A stretch of 64,000 nt of DNA from Pyrenophora tritici-repentis (Eukaryota; Ascomycota; Dothideomycetes; Pleosporales; Pleosporaceae). The position numbers and the translations under genes were made by a program. Position 1 is the stretch's first letter. Each line of letters begins with the position of its first letter. The notes under the pieces are model-generated. The model worked only from the letters and a program-made list of their open reading frames with translations. It ran no database searches and had not been told where the DNA came from. This document shows positions 1 through 11,554 of this stretch, piece by piece. Location of the stretch: positions 372,001 through 436,000 of the forward strand of contig NC_089390.1 in the NCBI RefSeq assembly GCF_003171515.1, read 5' to 3'.

Positions 1-1
1 C

Positions 2-1103
2 GGCAACCGAATCTCCCTAGACTGGTACCTCAACCTACCATCCCACCCCTCCTTCTCCAGGCCCCCTTTTGCGCATAAAATGACCAATAAAACCCACCCA
101 GACGGCACCAAGCGAACCGTCAACGACGACCATCTGGATTTCAACACGCAGTGCAGTAGCCAATGGGACGGACTGCGGCATTATGGGTATCAGGGAAGAA
201 AGCTGTATTACGGGGGCCGAACGCAGGAGGATCTTGAGGATTCAGATATACTAGGCATCGACGGTGTAGCGCACAAAGGCGGTATTGTAACGAGGGGTGT
301 TATTCTAGACTACCCGCGGTGGCTGGAGAGGCGAGGAGAGAAAGAGGTGTATGCGCTACAAGCGGAGAGTATAGGAGCGGAGGTGTTGGAGGAGATGCTA
401 AGAGAGACGGGCGTGCAGACTAGAGAGGGGGATTTGTTACTTCTGCGAACGGGGTTTACGAGGGATTATGCGGGTTTGGGGGAGGAGGAGCGGAAGGCGT
501 TGGCGGGGAAGCCGCCGCAGTTTTTGGGGGTGAGGAGCGATGAGGGAGTGTTGAGGTGGATTTGGGCGAGTGGGTTTGCTGCTGTTGGTACGTTTTTTTC
601 TTACTTACTATTTCCCGTTTACTTCTCTTCTTCTATTCATTTTTGGCGTCTCTTCACTTCCGGAATCCTCAAAGCCAAACAACATCACTAAACATTCCCC
701 AGCATCTGACGCCCCCTCCTTCGAAATGGCACCACTAGTAGGTCCGCACACCACCCCAGGCAACCTCTGGGCCGGAAAACCCTGGGAGCAAGAACTACAA
801 GGCGGTGGACTGATACACCAAGTCCTTCTCGGTGGGTGGGGCGTCATGATTGGCGAGATGTTCGATTTAGAACGCTTGTGTGAGAAAAGTGTGGAGTTGG
901 GGCGGAGCACCTGCTTCGTCAGTAGTGTGCCGTTGAAAGTACGTGTAATTTCTTTCCTTACTCCCCGAGCTGAGCTAAACCGGTCTTGATGTGAGACATT
1001 GGGGTTGACGGCACCGTGGTGGCAGTGTGCAGAGAGATGCTGACGATGCGTGTAGGTTCCTGGTGGTGTAGCGAGTCCACCGAATGCTGTCGCCATTTTC
1101 TAG
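2..1103 (+). CDS. cyclase-family metal-dependent hydrolase (5' partial)
   Basis: The frame is open from base 2, so the N-terminus lies outside the window. Exons 2-587, 703-938 and 1056-1103; both introns have GT/AG ends (GTACGT at 588 and 939) and splicing keeps frame. The protein resembles the fungal cyclase / kynurenine formamidase-like family (Pfam Cyclase), usually small metal-dependent amidases or lactonases. Supporting motifs are the SSQWDGLRHYGY segment near the N-terminus (equivalent of the metal-binding HxGTHxD region), GDLLLLRTGF in the middle, and the family-typical end VPGGVASPPNAVAIF just before the TAG. The last exon encodes only 15 residues but matches the family C-terminus well, which supports the second intron. 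Substrate unknown. Confidence 0.85.
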
Positions 1104-2785
1104 ACCGGAACATCGGTGTTTTTCTCTGGTTCTCGTGCGTGGCTGGGGCAGAGTATAATGGGCTGGAAAGCTGAAGCTCAATCTGACGTCTAGCCAAGCG
1201 GGACTGTCAGGGCTGAACAAACGTAGCCAGCTCCGCCATCTTCTCATCTCACAGACCGCTTGTCCTAACCTAGGGATAACTTAGGGGTCTTGGATAATAG
1301 TCCTGCGCATACGCACGTGTGATGATGCGGTGTCGTGTAACTTCAGTCCCAAGGTTGACTTGGAGGACTGGCTGGCTGGCTGGGTTGCATTGCATCGACC
1401 GAGAGAAGCCCAACAAACCTAACCAGAGAGTCCCAATTCCAAAAGATTCTCAGCGCATATTCGTAGAACCCAGATCCTATTCACATGTTTACGTTACTAA
1501 TATACCAGCTAGTCCTTCACAAGATCACACCACGTAAACGTGACACGTGACACACGCTCTCTTTCCCCGCGCCAAGAAAAACAACGCAGATCTCTAGCGC
1601 GGAAGCTACGAACCTGCATCTCGGGTCCCTGTCTTAGTTGCGATTACGAGGTTTCTTGACGAGATCGGTTGGAATGCTTTCGCGTACTCCTCTTTGCCAA
1701 GTGGTTTCTTTGCGCGCGTGCAGATAGCACACGTCATGTAAGCATGTGTCTACATAGGTATCTCTGTATTGTATTGTACGGTAACTAGGCAAGAGCGATG
1801 TCTAACTATGCGCACAATCGAATGTTATCGCAACTAGTTATAACTTGTATCTCGTCTCTCGCTCTTCCCGCAATCCAACCCACAGACACGCGAACCGCAA
1901 TTCGGGTAAGCAAGGAAGCACACCCCTGCACCCTAATATGTACCTACAGCCACAGCTCCCGAGGTCCCTACAGTATAGTATAGCCTACGTAGGACTTACC
2001 CACCGCCAAGTCCCCATCTCCTACCTTTTTCCCTGCCGCAGCTGGTTCCACCGCGTTCCGCCTCTTCAATTTCACGTAATGATCACCACTGTATTCCTCG
2101 TATTGCAGGCTGGAAATTGGGCACACTTTGGGTGTCTGTGCAGGATGCCAAGGGCATGGAGCTTGGGAGGGATTGTTGATGATGATGATGATGATGGTAA
2201 GGTGGTCTGGCGGTATGTGTAGCATTCAGCTCTGCATGTGCAATTCAGCGGACGGAGACAGGCGGGTTGTGGCGGCTTACACGAACACGCCTTTGCACGT
2301 GCGGATTGAGGCTCAGGTGTGTGGCGTGAAAGCGGCGGAGAGGAAATCCAGGGTTACACTTGCTGGCTGATGATTTGCTTGGAGGAAATGTCTTGGTGGT
2401 GAGATTATAGTCAGCATTGCTGGGCAGCGCTGCATAACGACATTCCGACGGCTGGAACGGGCTGGCGGAATGGCGGGCTGGCTGCGTTAAGGTTAATTTT
2501 AATTTTAATTTTTTGCTTGCTTGTAAGTGAGATAGGTCAAGAGCATGCGAGGGACGGGACGGGATATGGCGGAGAAAAGGTATATAGTCTGTGGGTGAGA
2601 AGTAGGTTGGACGGTATATCCAGACAGGCAGCTTCACTTTACAGTACACATACGCAATCATACGCTTATTACGGCAACCAAAGATCGATACGGGACCAAC
2701 CGCTCTTTGGAATTATATACGAACCTTTGTCTTGCTTAACCATTACATTTTCTACACAACAATTCTACTCAACTCAACGCTCAAA
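1104..2785. other. intergenic region, no gene recognised
   Basis: No open frame here resembles a known protein. It holds a (GAT)6 microsatellite at 2178-2195, a TAATTTT triplicate around 2493-2512, and two TATATA motifs at 2581 and 2714. The latter is about 70 bp before the next start codon and is a plausible core promoter for the cysteine-repeat gene. Confidence 0.5.
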
Positions 2786-3561
2786 ATGCACCTCTCTACT
2801 CTCCTTCCCATAACCCTTCTCGCCGCCTCGGCCGCCGCATACCCAACATGCGAGCCCGCTGGACAGTACCTTCCCGGTGTCCCTGCACCGGACTCCGAGC
2901 CCGGAAAATGGATCCCGGGTGTTCCCGCACCAGACACACCCACTTCCGTTAGCGCAGCACCATCGTCCCAGATCTGCGAGCGGATGTGCGATGATGAACC
3001 GAGTGAATGCCAGGCCGGATGGGTAATTCATAATCTCTCTTCTAATTTTCATGGACAAACACTTGTCAAGTAAAAATATTAACAAAACCCCACAGGTCAG
3101 CACTCAAGTCGGCACCTGCTGGACCTGCTGCGAAGCCTCCACCACCGAAGATAGCTCGGAGGACCCGTACCCGCTTCCCTCCCCCGTCCCTGATGAGTCC
3201 ACTCCTAAGATCTGCGAGCGCACCTGCTTCGACGGACCCACCGAGTGCCAGACCGGATGGGTCAGTGAGCAAATCGGGTCCTGCTGGGCTTGCTGTGAAG
3301 CCGACGGTAGCGAGGACCCTTACCCTATGCCCTCGCCGATCCCCGATGACAACGAGGACCCTTACCCTATGCCATCTCCTGTTCCTAATGATCCGGCAAC
3401 TTACGACAAGGTTTGCGAGAGGACTTGCGAAAGTGAGCAGGGTGAGTGCCAGGATGGGTGGGTTAGCACGCAGCTTGGTGTAAGTGGTTCTGTCTTGAAT
3501 GTGATTGCGAGCGGAAGATGCTAACCTTTGATAGACTTGCTGGGCTTGCTGTGAGACTTAG
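2786..3561 (+). CDS. secreted protein with three cysteine-rich repeats
   Basis: Exons 2786-3022, 3096-3479 and 3535-3561 give 215 residues. The chosen ATG opens a clear signal peptide (MHLSTLLPITLLAASAAA, cleavage near AYP). The mature chain has two GVPAPD motifs, then three tandem modules with spacing C-x3-C-x6-C-x11-C-x2-CC (starting CERMC, CERTC, CERTC; ending CWTCCE, CWACCE, CWACCET). Modules are joined by acidic proline linkers of the type EDPYPMPSPIP. Both introns are phase 0 and fall inside the C-x11-C stretch of modules 1 and 3, consistent with module duplication. The gene ends immediately after the last CC pair. I do not recognise the family. Secreted, small and disulfide-rich, it could be an effector, adhesin or cell-wall protein; no function is assigned. 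Confidence 0.85.
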
Positions 3562-3947
3562 GCTGGATGTTTGGAGTGTTTGTATAGGGAAGGTGTGATG
3601 ATGCGGTGGGGTATGGATGTTATGACGAAGTCATGAGGTGTAATGACAGGGTGAGTAGGTTTGATGATGGCGTGATGAGGTAGTTGCATGGGTCTGGTGT
3701 TTTATAGAATGGTAATCCTTTTTTCAGAGTTGGTAGTCTCCTATCTCCGGTGTCTCTTTCCCACCACATTGTCCCCACAGCGACGTAGTTCCACAGATGT
3801 GAGGCTAGCCGACTCGGGTGTTAGCTTACATCCTCCGTCTACACATCACATAAGTCGTTATCCAAGGTCAAATTCATTATTTATGGAGTTATACAGCCTC
3901 CATATTTGTCACACCCCTGCATCTACACCAGCATTACCCCCGAATTC
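3562..3947. other. convergent intergenic region
   Basis: Region between the 3' ends of the cysteine-repeat gene and the SDR gene. Nothing beyond presumed 3' untranslated sequence is seen. Confidence 0.4.
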
Positions 3948-4999
3948 TTAAGCAAACGGCTCAACCTCCTTCTCACACCACTCCCAAAATGCCTTTGCAT
4001 TCTTCATGCCCTCCTCACTGTTATAATCCTTCCTCAACTTAGTCATCCTGCCCCAAGGAACGATCCACTCATTCGACTGGAGACCCACGACATCCGGCGA
4101 TAAGCCCGCATAGATCTCCGTGTACGCACCCATCACTGTGGGATAGATAATAAAGTAGAGCATTGCAGATTTCCATTTCGGCGAATCTCTAAATATTTCC
4201 GTTTTGAGGACCCCTGGGTGGAGGGACTAATTCACCCACTGTGTCAGCCAAGGTAACAAAGAAACAGAAAATAGAAAACAGGAGGTAAACGAAGAGATGG
4301 GAAGATACTTACCACACTGATCACACCCTCGGCTCCATATCTCCTTTGGAACTCGATGGCGTGTAGTACATTCCCCCCTTTGCTACTTGAATACTTCATG
4401 AAATCCAAGTTCTGATGTTTCTTGCTGTAGTCCAGATTATCCATTTCGAGTCCGTACTTTGGCGCGTTCCAATGCGCCGCACTAGATGATACCCAAACTA
4501 CCCTCACACTCCCCTTTTCTTGTCCCTCTTTCTTCGCAGTCTCCACCAGCCGCGGCGTCAGCAGTTTGGTAAATAGAAACGGGCCCACGCAATTCGTGCC
4601 GAGGTGCATCTCATGCCCCTGTTTCGTCTTTCTTCCCTTGTAATCCCCCATAATGCCTGCGTTGTTGAATAAGACATCGAGCCTATCTTCTTTTGCGAGG
4701 AAGGACTCAGCCGAAGCTTTTATCCCCTCGAGGTCGTTGAGATCGAGGTGGAGGTAGTGTAGCTGGCCTTTGGAGTCTGGATGCTGTTCTTTGATCCAGG
4801 TTTTTACACCCTCTGTCTTCTCGGCGTTCCGTGTGGCGAGGTAGACAATGCCGTTGTGCGAGTAGAGGATGCGGGCTAGTTCTTTGCCTAAGCCGGCGGA
4901 GGACCCGGTTACGATGTAAACTTTCCCGGATAGGTCGGATAGATTGGCTTCTGTGAATTGGGGCGCGGGAGGGAACAGCATACTCCATGTGTTGCCCAT
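3948..4999 (-). CDS. short-chain dehydrogenase/reductase
   Basis: Two exons, 4999-4313 and 4226-3948, joined across an 86-bp phase-0 intron (GTAAGT...TTAG), give 321 residues. It has the classical SDR layout: cofactor loop TGSSAGLG near residue 31, NNAG near 112, catalytic serine region WVSSSAAH, and the active-site YSSSKGGN (YxxxK). After the intron the chain continues SLHPGVLKTEIF, the usual SDR segment following strand 6, which supports the splice. The pattern resembles the retinol dehydrogenase / WWOX-like branch of fungal SDRs that reduce or oxidise lipophilic alcohols with NADP(H). Substrate cannot be told from sequence. No transmembrane helix is evident. Confidence 0.9.
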
Positions 5000-5211
5000 G
5001 GTGGGTGGCTGGGAAGTCCGAGCAGGACTAGGTAGGTGCCCAGGTGGTGAAGGATGGGGTTGACAATGGGAACTAGACGATGTAGATGGATATCTTTGTA
5101 TCGCAATTCCAACGCGGAATGCTACGGCATGGATATCGGATCCATCGGAATCAACTCCAGACGCAGTCAGCTTCGGTGATATTCCAAGTCGAAGTTGGTC
5201 CGAGACCAGTC
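5000..5211. other. SDR gene upstream region
   Basis: Presumed promoter of the minus-strand SDR gene, ending at the foldback element that begins at 5212. No other feature seen. Confidence 0.35.
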
Positions 5212-5343
5212 GGCAGACTCCGCAACAATCAATCGATCGACATGATTGATTCCTATATAGGTTAAAGAATTACTTCATTAGGCAGCCTTTAACCTAGATA
5301 GGAATCAATCATGCCGATCTGATTGATTGTTGCGGAGTCTGCC
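5212..5343. mobile_element. 132-bp foldback / MITE-like inverted repeat
   Basis: Two arms of about 56 bp (5212-5267 and 5287-5343) are near-perfect reverse complements around a 19-bp loop. Arms begin GGCAGACTCCGCAACAATCA and end GGTTAAAG at the loop. The tetranucleotide AGTC flanks both sides (5208-5211 and 5344-5347) and may be a target-site duplication. It has no coding capacity, so it is either a non-autonomous foldback transposon or a hairpin-forming site. Mismatches between arms are few. Confidence 0.7.
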
Positions 5344-6129
5344 AGTCGCGATACCGCGTACTCTCGCAATAACCGTATATTTTAGTCCACCCATTCTACA
5401 CTGCATCATCATTCATTACTTTCTCCCCAGCACGAACTTTATGCACCGTCGGTATTAAATCCCACGTACACGAGCTCAACCTCAACCTCACCACTTCCCC
5501 ATCAATAGTCCAAGCTTGCCCTACCCGTCAGCAAGCGGCCAAGCACATCCCAAGATATACACGCTTCGTCATTTCATCACTCCGAACACCAAAGGGGCGG
5601 CTCAACCTCACTACAGCCTACTAACTAAGAATCGTGCCAATATACCATATGTTGCTCCTTACAACTAGACCTTACATACAATTGCCAAACCACAGCGGAA
5701 CCTACCGGACATTGATAATCCCGCCAGCATGGACGCGAGCACACTTCGGCCCTGTTGGTACCAAAGGCCCGATAGCCTTTATTGGTACACGTACGTAAGC
5801 AGTTTTGAGTTCTGATTTTTTAGCACCGTGCACAGCGTCTGTCTGTCCATCGCTTCCGTCTCTTCGTACTTGTCCCCAAGCGCTCAGGCTAGTCCACCAT
5901 CCCTGATGCTCAGCATCCCTGCATTCTCTTTTCCAAGCAACCTCGCTTCTGACTTCCACCGACACCACTGACATCATTTGCTCTATATCGCCTGTTCTTC
6001 CTTGTTAACACGCGTAAAAAAGCGCCTGGCACTTCTCCTAGGCTGTGTACCTTGAACGCGGTTGTATTCCCAGCCATTGTAATGAATCAGTAGTCCTGCA
6101 ACCTATTGATGACCTACACAACTGACATC
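5344..6129. other. intergenic region beyond the NLR relic
   Basis: On the minus strand this would hold the C-terminal continuation of the NLR relic, but I see no further recognisable motif and several stops. No other gene is supported. Confidence 0.35.
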
Positions 6130-6840
6130 TCTCTAGTCGCTATACTATCCTAGCGGCGAAACAGAGCTTCCCGTATCCCCTATTGATCGAATAAGCTTAT
6201 GAGCGCGAGCAGGCCTGTTACTGACTCTCTTGCGCTCCGTATGTGGTCGAACGAGACCTGTTATGTTACAAGGACACAGTTGATGGCTGCTGTATCTCAG
6301 CGAAGATGGCAATCATCTTCCTTCAGAAGACTTGTCTTTCTGTTGTCTCTTTGCTCATACTCGTTGAGCTACTGCTGCACTGAACATTTCGGCGCTCGCT
6401 TTCGGATGTATTCCGCTGCCTGCAACAGAGCAAGCGGCATATGATGCAATGTCGTCGTTAGGCCAGTGATGCTATCTTCTCCCTTTTCTATGCCTCTAAG
6501 CTTCTTACAGAATAGAGTGTGTGAATCGGCTCGATCAGTATGGTGTCGGTGTCCTCCACGACCTGCTGCTTAGTCTGACTCGTCATAAGAACAGAGCCAT
6601 GCCTGTTCGAAGGCAGATAGCTCGATAGATGCTGCTAGAGACTGCCACGTGCCGCCGCCGCCTGTCAGAGAGAGCACAGAAATATCGTCTACATAGTCTA
6701 GCACTAACAACCACCGTCAGTCCTTCGCGTCGCACAGCCAGTCGTGCACCAGCTTTGCTCGATTCGCGCGGTGTTGCTGGCAGCTGCTCAGCGGTGCGGT
6801 GGCATTGCTCAATAGCTAAGCTGTGACTTCACATGCTAAG
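6130..6840 (-). pseudogene. decayed NLR / NB-ARC ATPase relic
   Basis: Minus-strand translation in shifting frames recovers, in the correct order, signatures of a fungal STAND NTPase: a P-loop remnant (VKSQL then AIEQCHRTAEQL, one base out of frame, near 6785-6835), kinase-2/Walker B WLLVLDYVDD (about 6685-6715), an RNBS-B-like GSVLMTSQTK (about 6570-6600), GLPL-like MPLALLQAAEYI (about 6400-6435), and the downstream SFDHIRSARESVTGLLALIS segment (about 6190-6260) followed by GIREALFRR. The usual glycines of the P-loop are lost, and there are several stops and at least one frameshift. At least one stop (TAG after LFDQ) is explained by CAG-to-TAG. Neither an N-terminal effector domain nor C-terminal repeats can be recognised. 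Non-functional; a remnant of an incompatibility/immune-type receptor. Confidence 0.65.
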
Positions 6841-7871
6841 TGTTGGATGCGAGCACTAGTTGACTAGACCCTCTTCCGCTAGTTAAACTTACCCTGGCTT
6901 ACCAGCGCTACTCGCGATGCTGGCGCTGCACATCAACCGCAAATCTGATAGAGCAGCGTGCCAAGGTTGACAAGATCTGCATTGCGGCTGAAGAGCACCA
7001 AGCACGAGAGCTGCAGTAGAACCTCAGTTTACGGTCGTTCTGCGTAGAGGAGCGTGATTAGCGCAGGGCCGGTCAGAGCGGAAGCGGGGAGCACCTTAGG
7101 TCTTGATAGTTAGAGCCGGACTTGTATGCAACCTGTAATCAGTCATTTCTATGGCCTATGAACGCGGGTACGTCACCTGGTTCTGGGAATACGTTGAAAT
7201 TTGTTGCAGAAGCTGCCCTCCCGTGGACTTCTCTTACTCTGCTTGTGCCTAGTATTTCGCTATGCACAAATCGAACTCAGGACCGCAAAACTGCTTCGTC
7301 GGCACCCAGACATAGCCGGGCATTTACGCGTCGAAGGCCTCATATGGAAGATACTAATGATAATACTTCTGGTAGCGAGCGTCGTCAGTGGCTCAATATA
7401 CGTGTCTAAAGTGCTCCAGCACCTGATCTTAAAGCTATACAAGCCCTGTCTTACGCGAACCCCGCGTTCGCACAACGGGTACGCTTTCCTTTGAACGAGG
7501 TTTACTTTGTTTTTGGCAGCTAGCCATCTAGTACACATGTAGCGAACCACCTCTGGACCAACCAAGTAACGGTTTTCCAGAATTATGCTGGTCACAAAAA
7601 AGCAATTCGAGATCAGTTCGGTCCCAGTAGTAGCAATACTACACCAAGCTACACCTGAGCGAGTATGTAGGATGAAAGCTAAACGGCGTGTGGAGGCCGA
7701 GAAACTGCAAGCGGCATCCCAATTGCAACAGCTATTGCTTCTTCCATCCCGATGGAGAGAGATCAGCAATACACTGTACCACCTACGCAGACGAGAAAAA
7801 AGAAAAAAGATGAAGGGCAGGAAGAGACGGAATCTCCAGCGTCCACTCTACTCTGGCACGATTAAACTGTC
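6841..7871. other. unassigned region upstream of hydrophobin
   Basis: It may contain further decayed sequence from the NLR relic. Short frames with charged, glutamine-rich stretches occur (about 6950-7017 and 7630-7800 on the plus strand), but none can be tied to a family. Confidence 0.3.
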
Positions 7872-7878
7872 TATATAA
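7872..7878 (+). promoter_or_regulatory. TATA box of hydrophobin gene
   Basis: TATATAA lies 123 bp before the hydrophobin ATG and is followed by a C/A-rich leader typical of highly expressed fungal genes. Confidence 0.55.
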
Positions 7879-8000
7879 GACCACCCCACCACCATCCATT
7901 CCCAGCACAAATAACCAGAACAACACAACCACTTCAATCTAATCAAGCACCTTACCTACCACCATCACATCACCCTCACAACAATAACACCTCCTCCAAA

Positions 8001-8363
8001 ATGAGACAATCCACCATCCTCTCCATCGTCCTCTCAATGGCCCTCGCCGTCTCATCGTCGCCTACATACCAACCCTCTGGACAATGCAACGGCGGACACA
8101 ACACGCGCATGTGCTGCAAGACCAAAAGCAGAGATTCAGTGCTCGATGTCCTCAAGCTCGATTGTCTTGTTCAGGTTCTGGGTGTTGCTTGTGATGGGTC
8201 TATGAAATGCTGCTCTGCTAATCCTACGACGAGTGTGAGTAGATTCTTTCCAACGCTGTTTTCATACCGCTCTTCCGTCTTGTATGCCCAGCTAAATGCT
8301 AATTTGTATTCGTGACAGAACACGCTGGTCAGTCTTAATGCACTGAACTGTATCAGTCTCTGA
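8001..8363 (+). CDS. hydrophobin, class I-like
   Basis: Exons 8001-8234 and 8319-8363 (phase-0 intron, GTGAGT...GACAG) give 92 residues. A signal peptide (MRQSTILSIVLSMALAVSSS) precedes the eight-cysteine hydrophobin pattern C-x8-CC-x15-C-x8-C-x5-CC-x17-C. The second exon supplies only NTLVSLNALNCISL, containing the eighth cysteine, so it is easily missed. Hydrophobins self-assemble at air-water interfaces and coat aerial hyphae and spores. The spacing fits class I better than class II, although the third loop is short and the protein is at the small end of the family. A TATA box lies 123 bp upstream. Confidence 0.88.
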
Positions 8364-8658
8364 TCTTGAACCCGGTCCTACATATTGAGAAAGCACCGGA
8401 ACTGAAAGGAAGGTCAGAAATGGGAAGAATACGATGCTCATATGACTTTGTCTTAGGTCGAGGATGATTTGGTTTAGGAGGGTTACTTTGCAAAGCGGTA
8501 TCCACACTCCTTTAGGTTACACACATAATACAAAGCAGAATTTCGAGTGCTATAAAGAGTCTTTTACATGAACCAGCCACGTGGGATATTGTGAGACAGT
8601 GTGCTAGACCCGCAAAATTGCTTCATCATAGATCTATCGAGAACCGTTACAAAATCGG
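8364..8658. other. convergent 3' region
   Basis: Short spacer between hydrophobin and hexokinase 3' ends; no feature seen. Confidence 0.4.
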
Positions 8659-10254
8659 TTACTTCTTCTTCGGTGCCATGGCCAACAACGCGTCCTGATC
8701 CCGGATACCAGCCAAGAGACCCTGCTGCGCACGCTTGACGGTAAGTGCAGCGATAAGAGCAGCACCAACACCAGAGCCATCCTCAGCAGGAAGCACCTCA
8801 ATGGGATCGTTCTTGCCCTTTCCATACTTGGCGGGCCAGTCCATGATCTCCTTCATCGCTTGGGCTTGTCGGATCTTGAAATGGGGGTACTTTGTGAAGA
8901 CGGAGCCGTCGGCACCGACGTGCACCTCATCCCACTTCTTGTGCTTACAAATGGCAGAGACACCGCAGGCGGTAAGACGGGCGGCACGGGTGCCGATGAG
9001 CTCCGCAAGACGGCGGATAAGCTCAAGTTCGGGCTTTGTGCATGTAATGCCGAGAGACTCCTGGAAGAGATCGGCCGTGTCCTGCAGGTTCTCGAATCGG
9101 TCCTCTTCGATTTGCGAGAGGAAACCGGCATCGAGCGAATAGGGCTTGGTGAGCTTGCTGGCATTTTGGCCCTCGAACATTGAGCATTCGTTACCCTTGT
9201 GTAGATCCAGGAGAACTAGACGGAAGATTTCTCCCAGGTATAGACCTGCGACCATCTTCTCGAATAATTGCTGACCGGGTCGTGGTGACTCCTTATCAAT
9301 AATGACGTCGTAGGGTGTTCTTGGGAGGACCTTCTTTTCATTATCGAACGCGCCCCATTCACAGTTGATGGCCATTGGCAATTTCGGGTCAAGTTTCATG
9401 TGCTTCAGCTTAGGGATCTCGCCGCACTCTTCCATGTAGGCAGCGTTGCAACCAGTACCGAAAATGCAACCAATCTTGATACTGGTGTTTGTGTATGCAG
9501 ACGCAATCATGGTACCGGTGGTATCGTTGACCAAAGCTGCGAGCTTGATGGGCACGCCACGGTCTTCCAGCGCCTTCTTGAAGCCAGGCACGACATCCAC
9601 GCCCTCCATACCGGCAACATCGAAGCCCTTGGTCCATCGCTGTAGGACACCGTGATCAATGGCGTCTTGCGAGACGGGGTATGAAAATGTGAACCCGAGA
9701 GGCAGGGTCTCGAGCTTCTCGCCCTCGTGGTGGTATTCGATAAACTGTTGCAGACAGTCGGCAACGTATCCCCAAAGCTCATCGGCGGTTCCCGTCTTCA
9801 ACTCTTCGGGCATGCGGTACTTTGATTGTATAATCTCAAACTCGCCCTTCTCTTCGGTCAGGGTGACTTCGCAGACGCGTAGGTTGGTACCGCCCATGTC
9901 GAGCGCAAGGTAGCTGCCGGTCTCGTGGCCATCGGGGAAAGCCATGCACCAAGTGGGAATCATGGGCTATCTGCGTCAGCTCTGTTCTGCCAGTCCAGTA
10001 TGAGTCGCGACTCACAATACTTCCTCCCTCTTCTGACAAGCCCTTCTCGAGCTCGCTAACAAAGTGGTTCGTGATGTGCTTCAGCTTGTCTGTGTTTACG
10101 ACAAACAGCTCTTCCAGCTTATCGATCTGCGTCTTCAGATCCTTTGGCATATCCGCCATGGAGCCTAGCATCGGTTATTCCTTCTATCCTTATCATGTTG
10201 GGCGGGGAGCGTACCCCTGCGGGACGGTGGTTTTCTTGCGCCTAGCAACACCAT
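8659..10254 (-). CDS. hxkA: hexokinase
   Basis: Three exons, 10254-10215, 10164-10016 and 9966-8659 (50-bp and 49-bp introns), give 498 residues. The first exon is only 40 nt and encodes MVLLGARKPPSRRG, matching the basic N-terminus of fungal hexokinases; splicing then gives SMADMPKDL. The kinase carries the sugar-kinase phosphate loop LALDMGGTNLRVCEV, the sugar-binding LPLGFTFSYP, the catalytic region ALVNDTTGTMIASAY, IGCIFGTGCNAAYME, and the adenosine-binding GSGVGAALIAALT near the C-terminus. It phosphorylates glucose/fructose at C6 at the entry of glycolysis, in the cytosol. It is distinct from glucokinase by overall similarity to the HxkA type. The C-terminus ends in KKK. Confidence 0.95.
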
Positions 10255-11554
10255 ATTTGCGGTTTTGAGATTTGTTTGATGCGGTCGGTATTATCGTGAG
10301 AGGGTCGTGTTTCAGGGGACGGGGTTGAGGACGACGGGTGGGGAACTTGAAGTAGTTGCTAGTGTGTGAATGACGATGCGCTGTGGAGGCGCTGCAACTC
10401 AAGGCCAGAGCTCAATGGCCCTGCGAGGTGGCTAATCCCACTTTTGTATAAGATATTTACCAGCTCCACCCGGCCAGGTTGCTTTTGGCCGTAGTACGGT
10501 GAGTGAGGCTTACAAAGGCTGAATGATAATGCGGCCGGCCGCGAACGTCTACCAATCGCTTGAAGGCTTTTCCTGCAGGCGGTGAGATGATGAATGGAGT
10601 CTAAGGATGACCGAAAAGAGTTGAGAATAAACTTCTAGAACGTAAAGGTGTCACGGCAGGTCAATCGAGGGGTACGCGCGCAAACTTGGGATGGCCCCGC
10701 CTGACGCAACCCCCACGTTCCGGTGTCCGAGTTCTGGGCTCTCACACCCCCTGCTTACATCATCTTTCGTCTTCATGTCTCGACGCAACACAACGGACAG
10801 TTTGTAAATGGCATACGATCATCTTTTCCAATTGGTTTATGCAACGTAAAAGATGCATCATTCTAACTGCATGTCACACCGTTGAGGACAGCCCTGTCGG
10901 TACCTTACTGCCGAAGCGGATCTTGGCTGTCTGCCTGTGCAGCAAAGCGGTCAATCGGTCAATGATCCATCGCATTCTAGCACATATAATTGCTTTTCCG
11001 CAGATACAGAATGTCATGTTTGAATAACAGAACTACAACATGAATACCATTGTCTTGAAAATCAGCGCCGTATCACCGAAGCAAGACTGATATCACAAAA
11101 CCCCGGTACCCCATCGGCCCGAAATCCTCTCCATGATATCAGCCTTGCGGAAACCCTCCATCATCTTCAAACATCTGTGTTGCGCAGTACGGCATTCCTG
11201 CAAACATGCAAATCTCGCAGATTCACCCAAATACCGGCTCCCCGCCCACGGACCCTGCAGCCTTTACTCCCGAAACTCGGGTCTGCAGCGGACCGCCCCA
11301 TCATCCACTGCAGCGGTTTTTTTACGTTGCCCAAAAGTGGCGATCCGCAAACCTTAGTACAGAAGAGCCTGATATAAATAAATCAAAATGGAAGATAATG
11401 GATTGTTGTTTCTCCGCCTTTTTTCTCTCAACAATAATAGCACCGGACCACAGACATATGGACAGACCGCCAGTGTACGATATACAGCTACCACTATACT
11501 GATTAGTAAAAGACAAAGAAAGAGATAGTAGACTAGGAAAGAGGAACAACCAAC
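10255..11554. other. divergent promoter region, no gene recognised
   Basis: About 1.3 kb between the divergently transcribed hexokinase and alpha/beta hydrolase genes. It probably holds both promoters. No open frame is convincing. Confidence 0.4.

Noticed and set aside
6950..7017. Charged plus-strand stretch resembling the basic tail of pogo transposases
   Set aside because: Too short, followed by a stop, and the stronger signal in this area is the NLR relic on the other strand.
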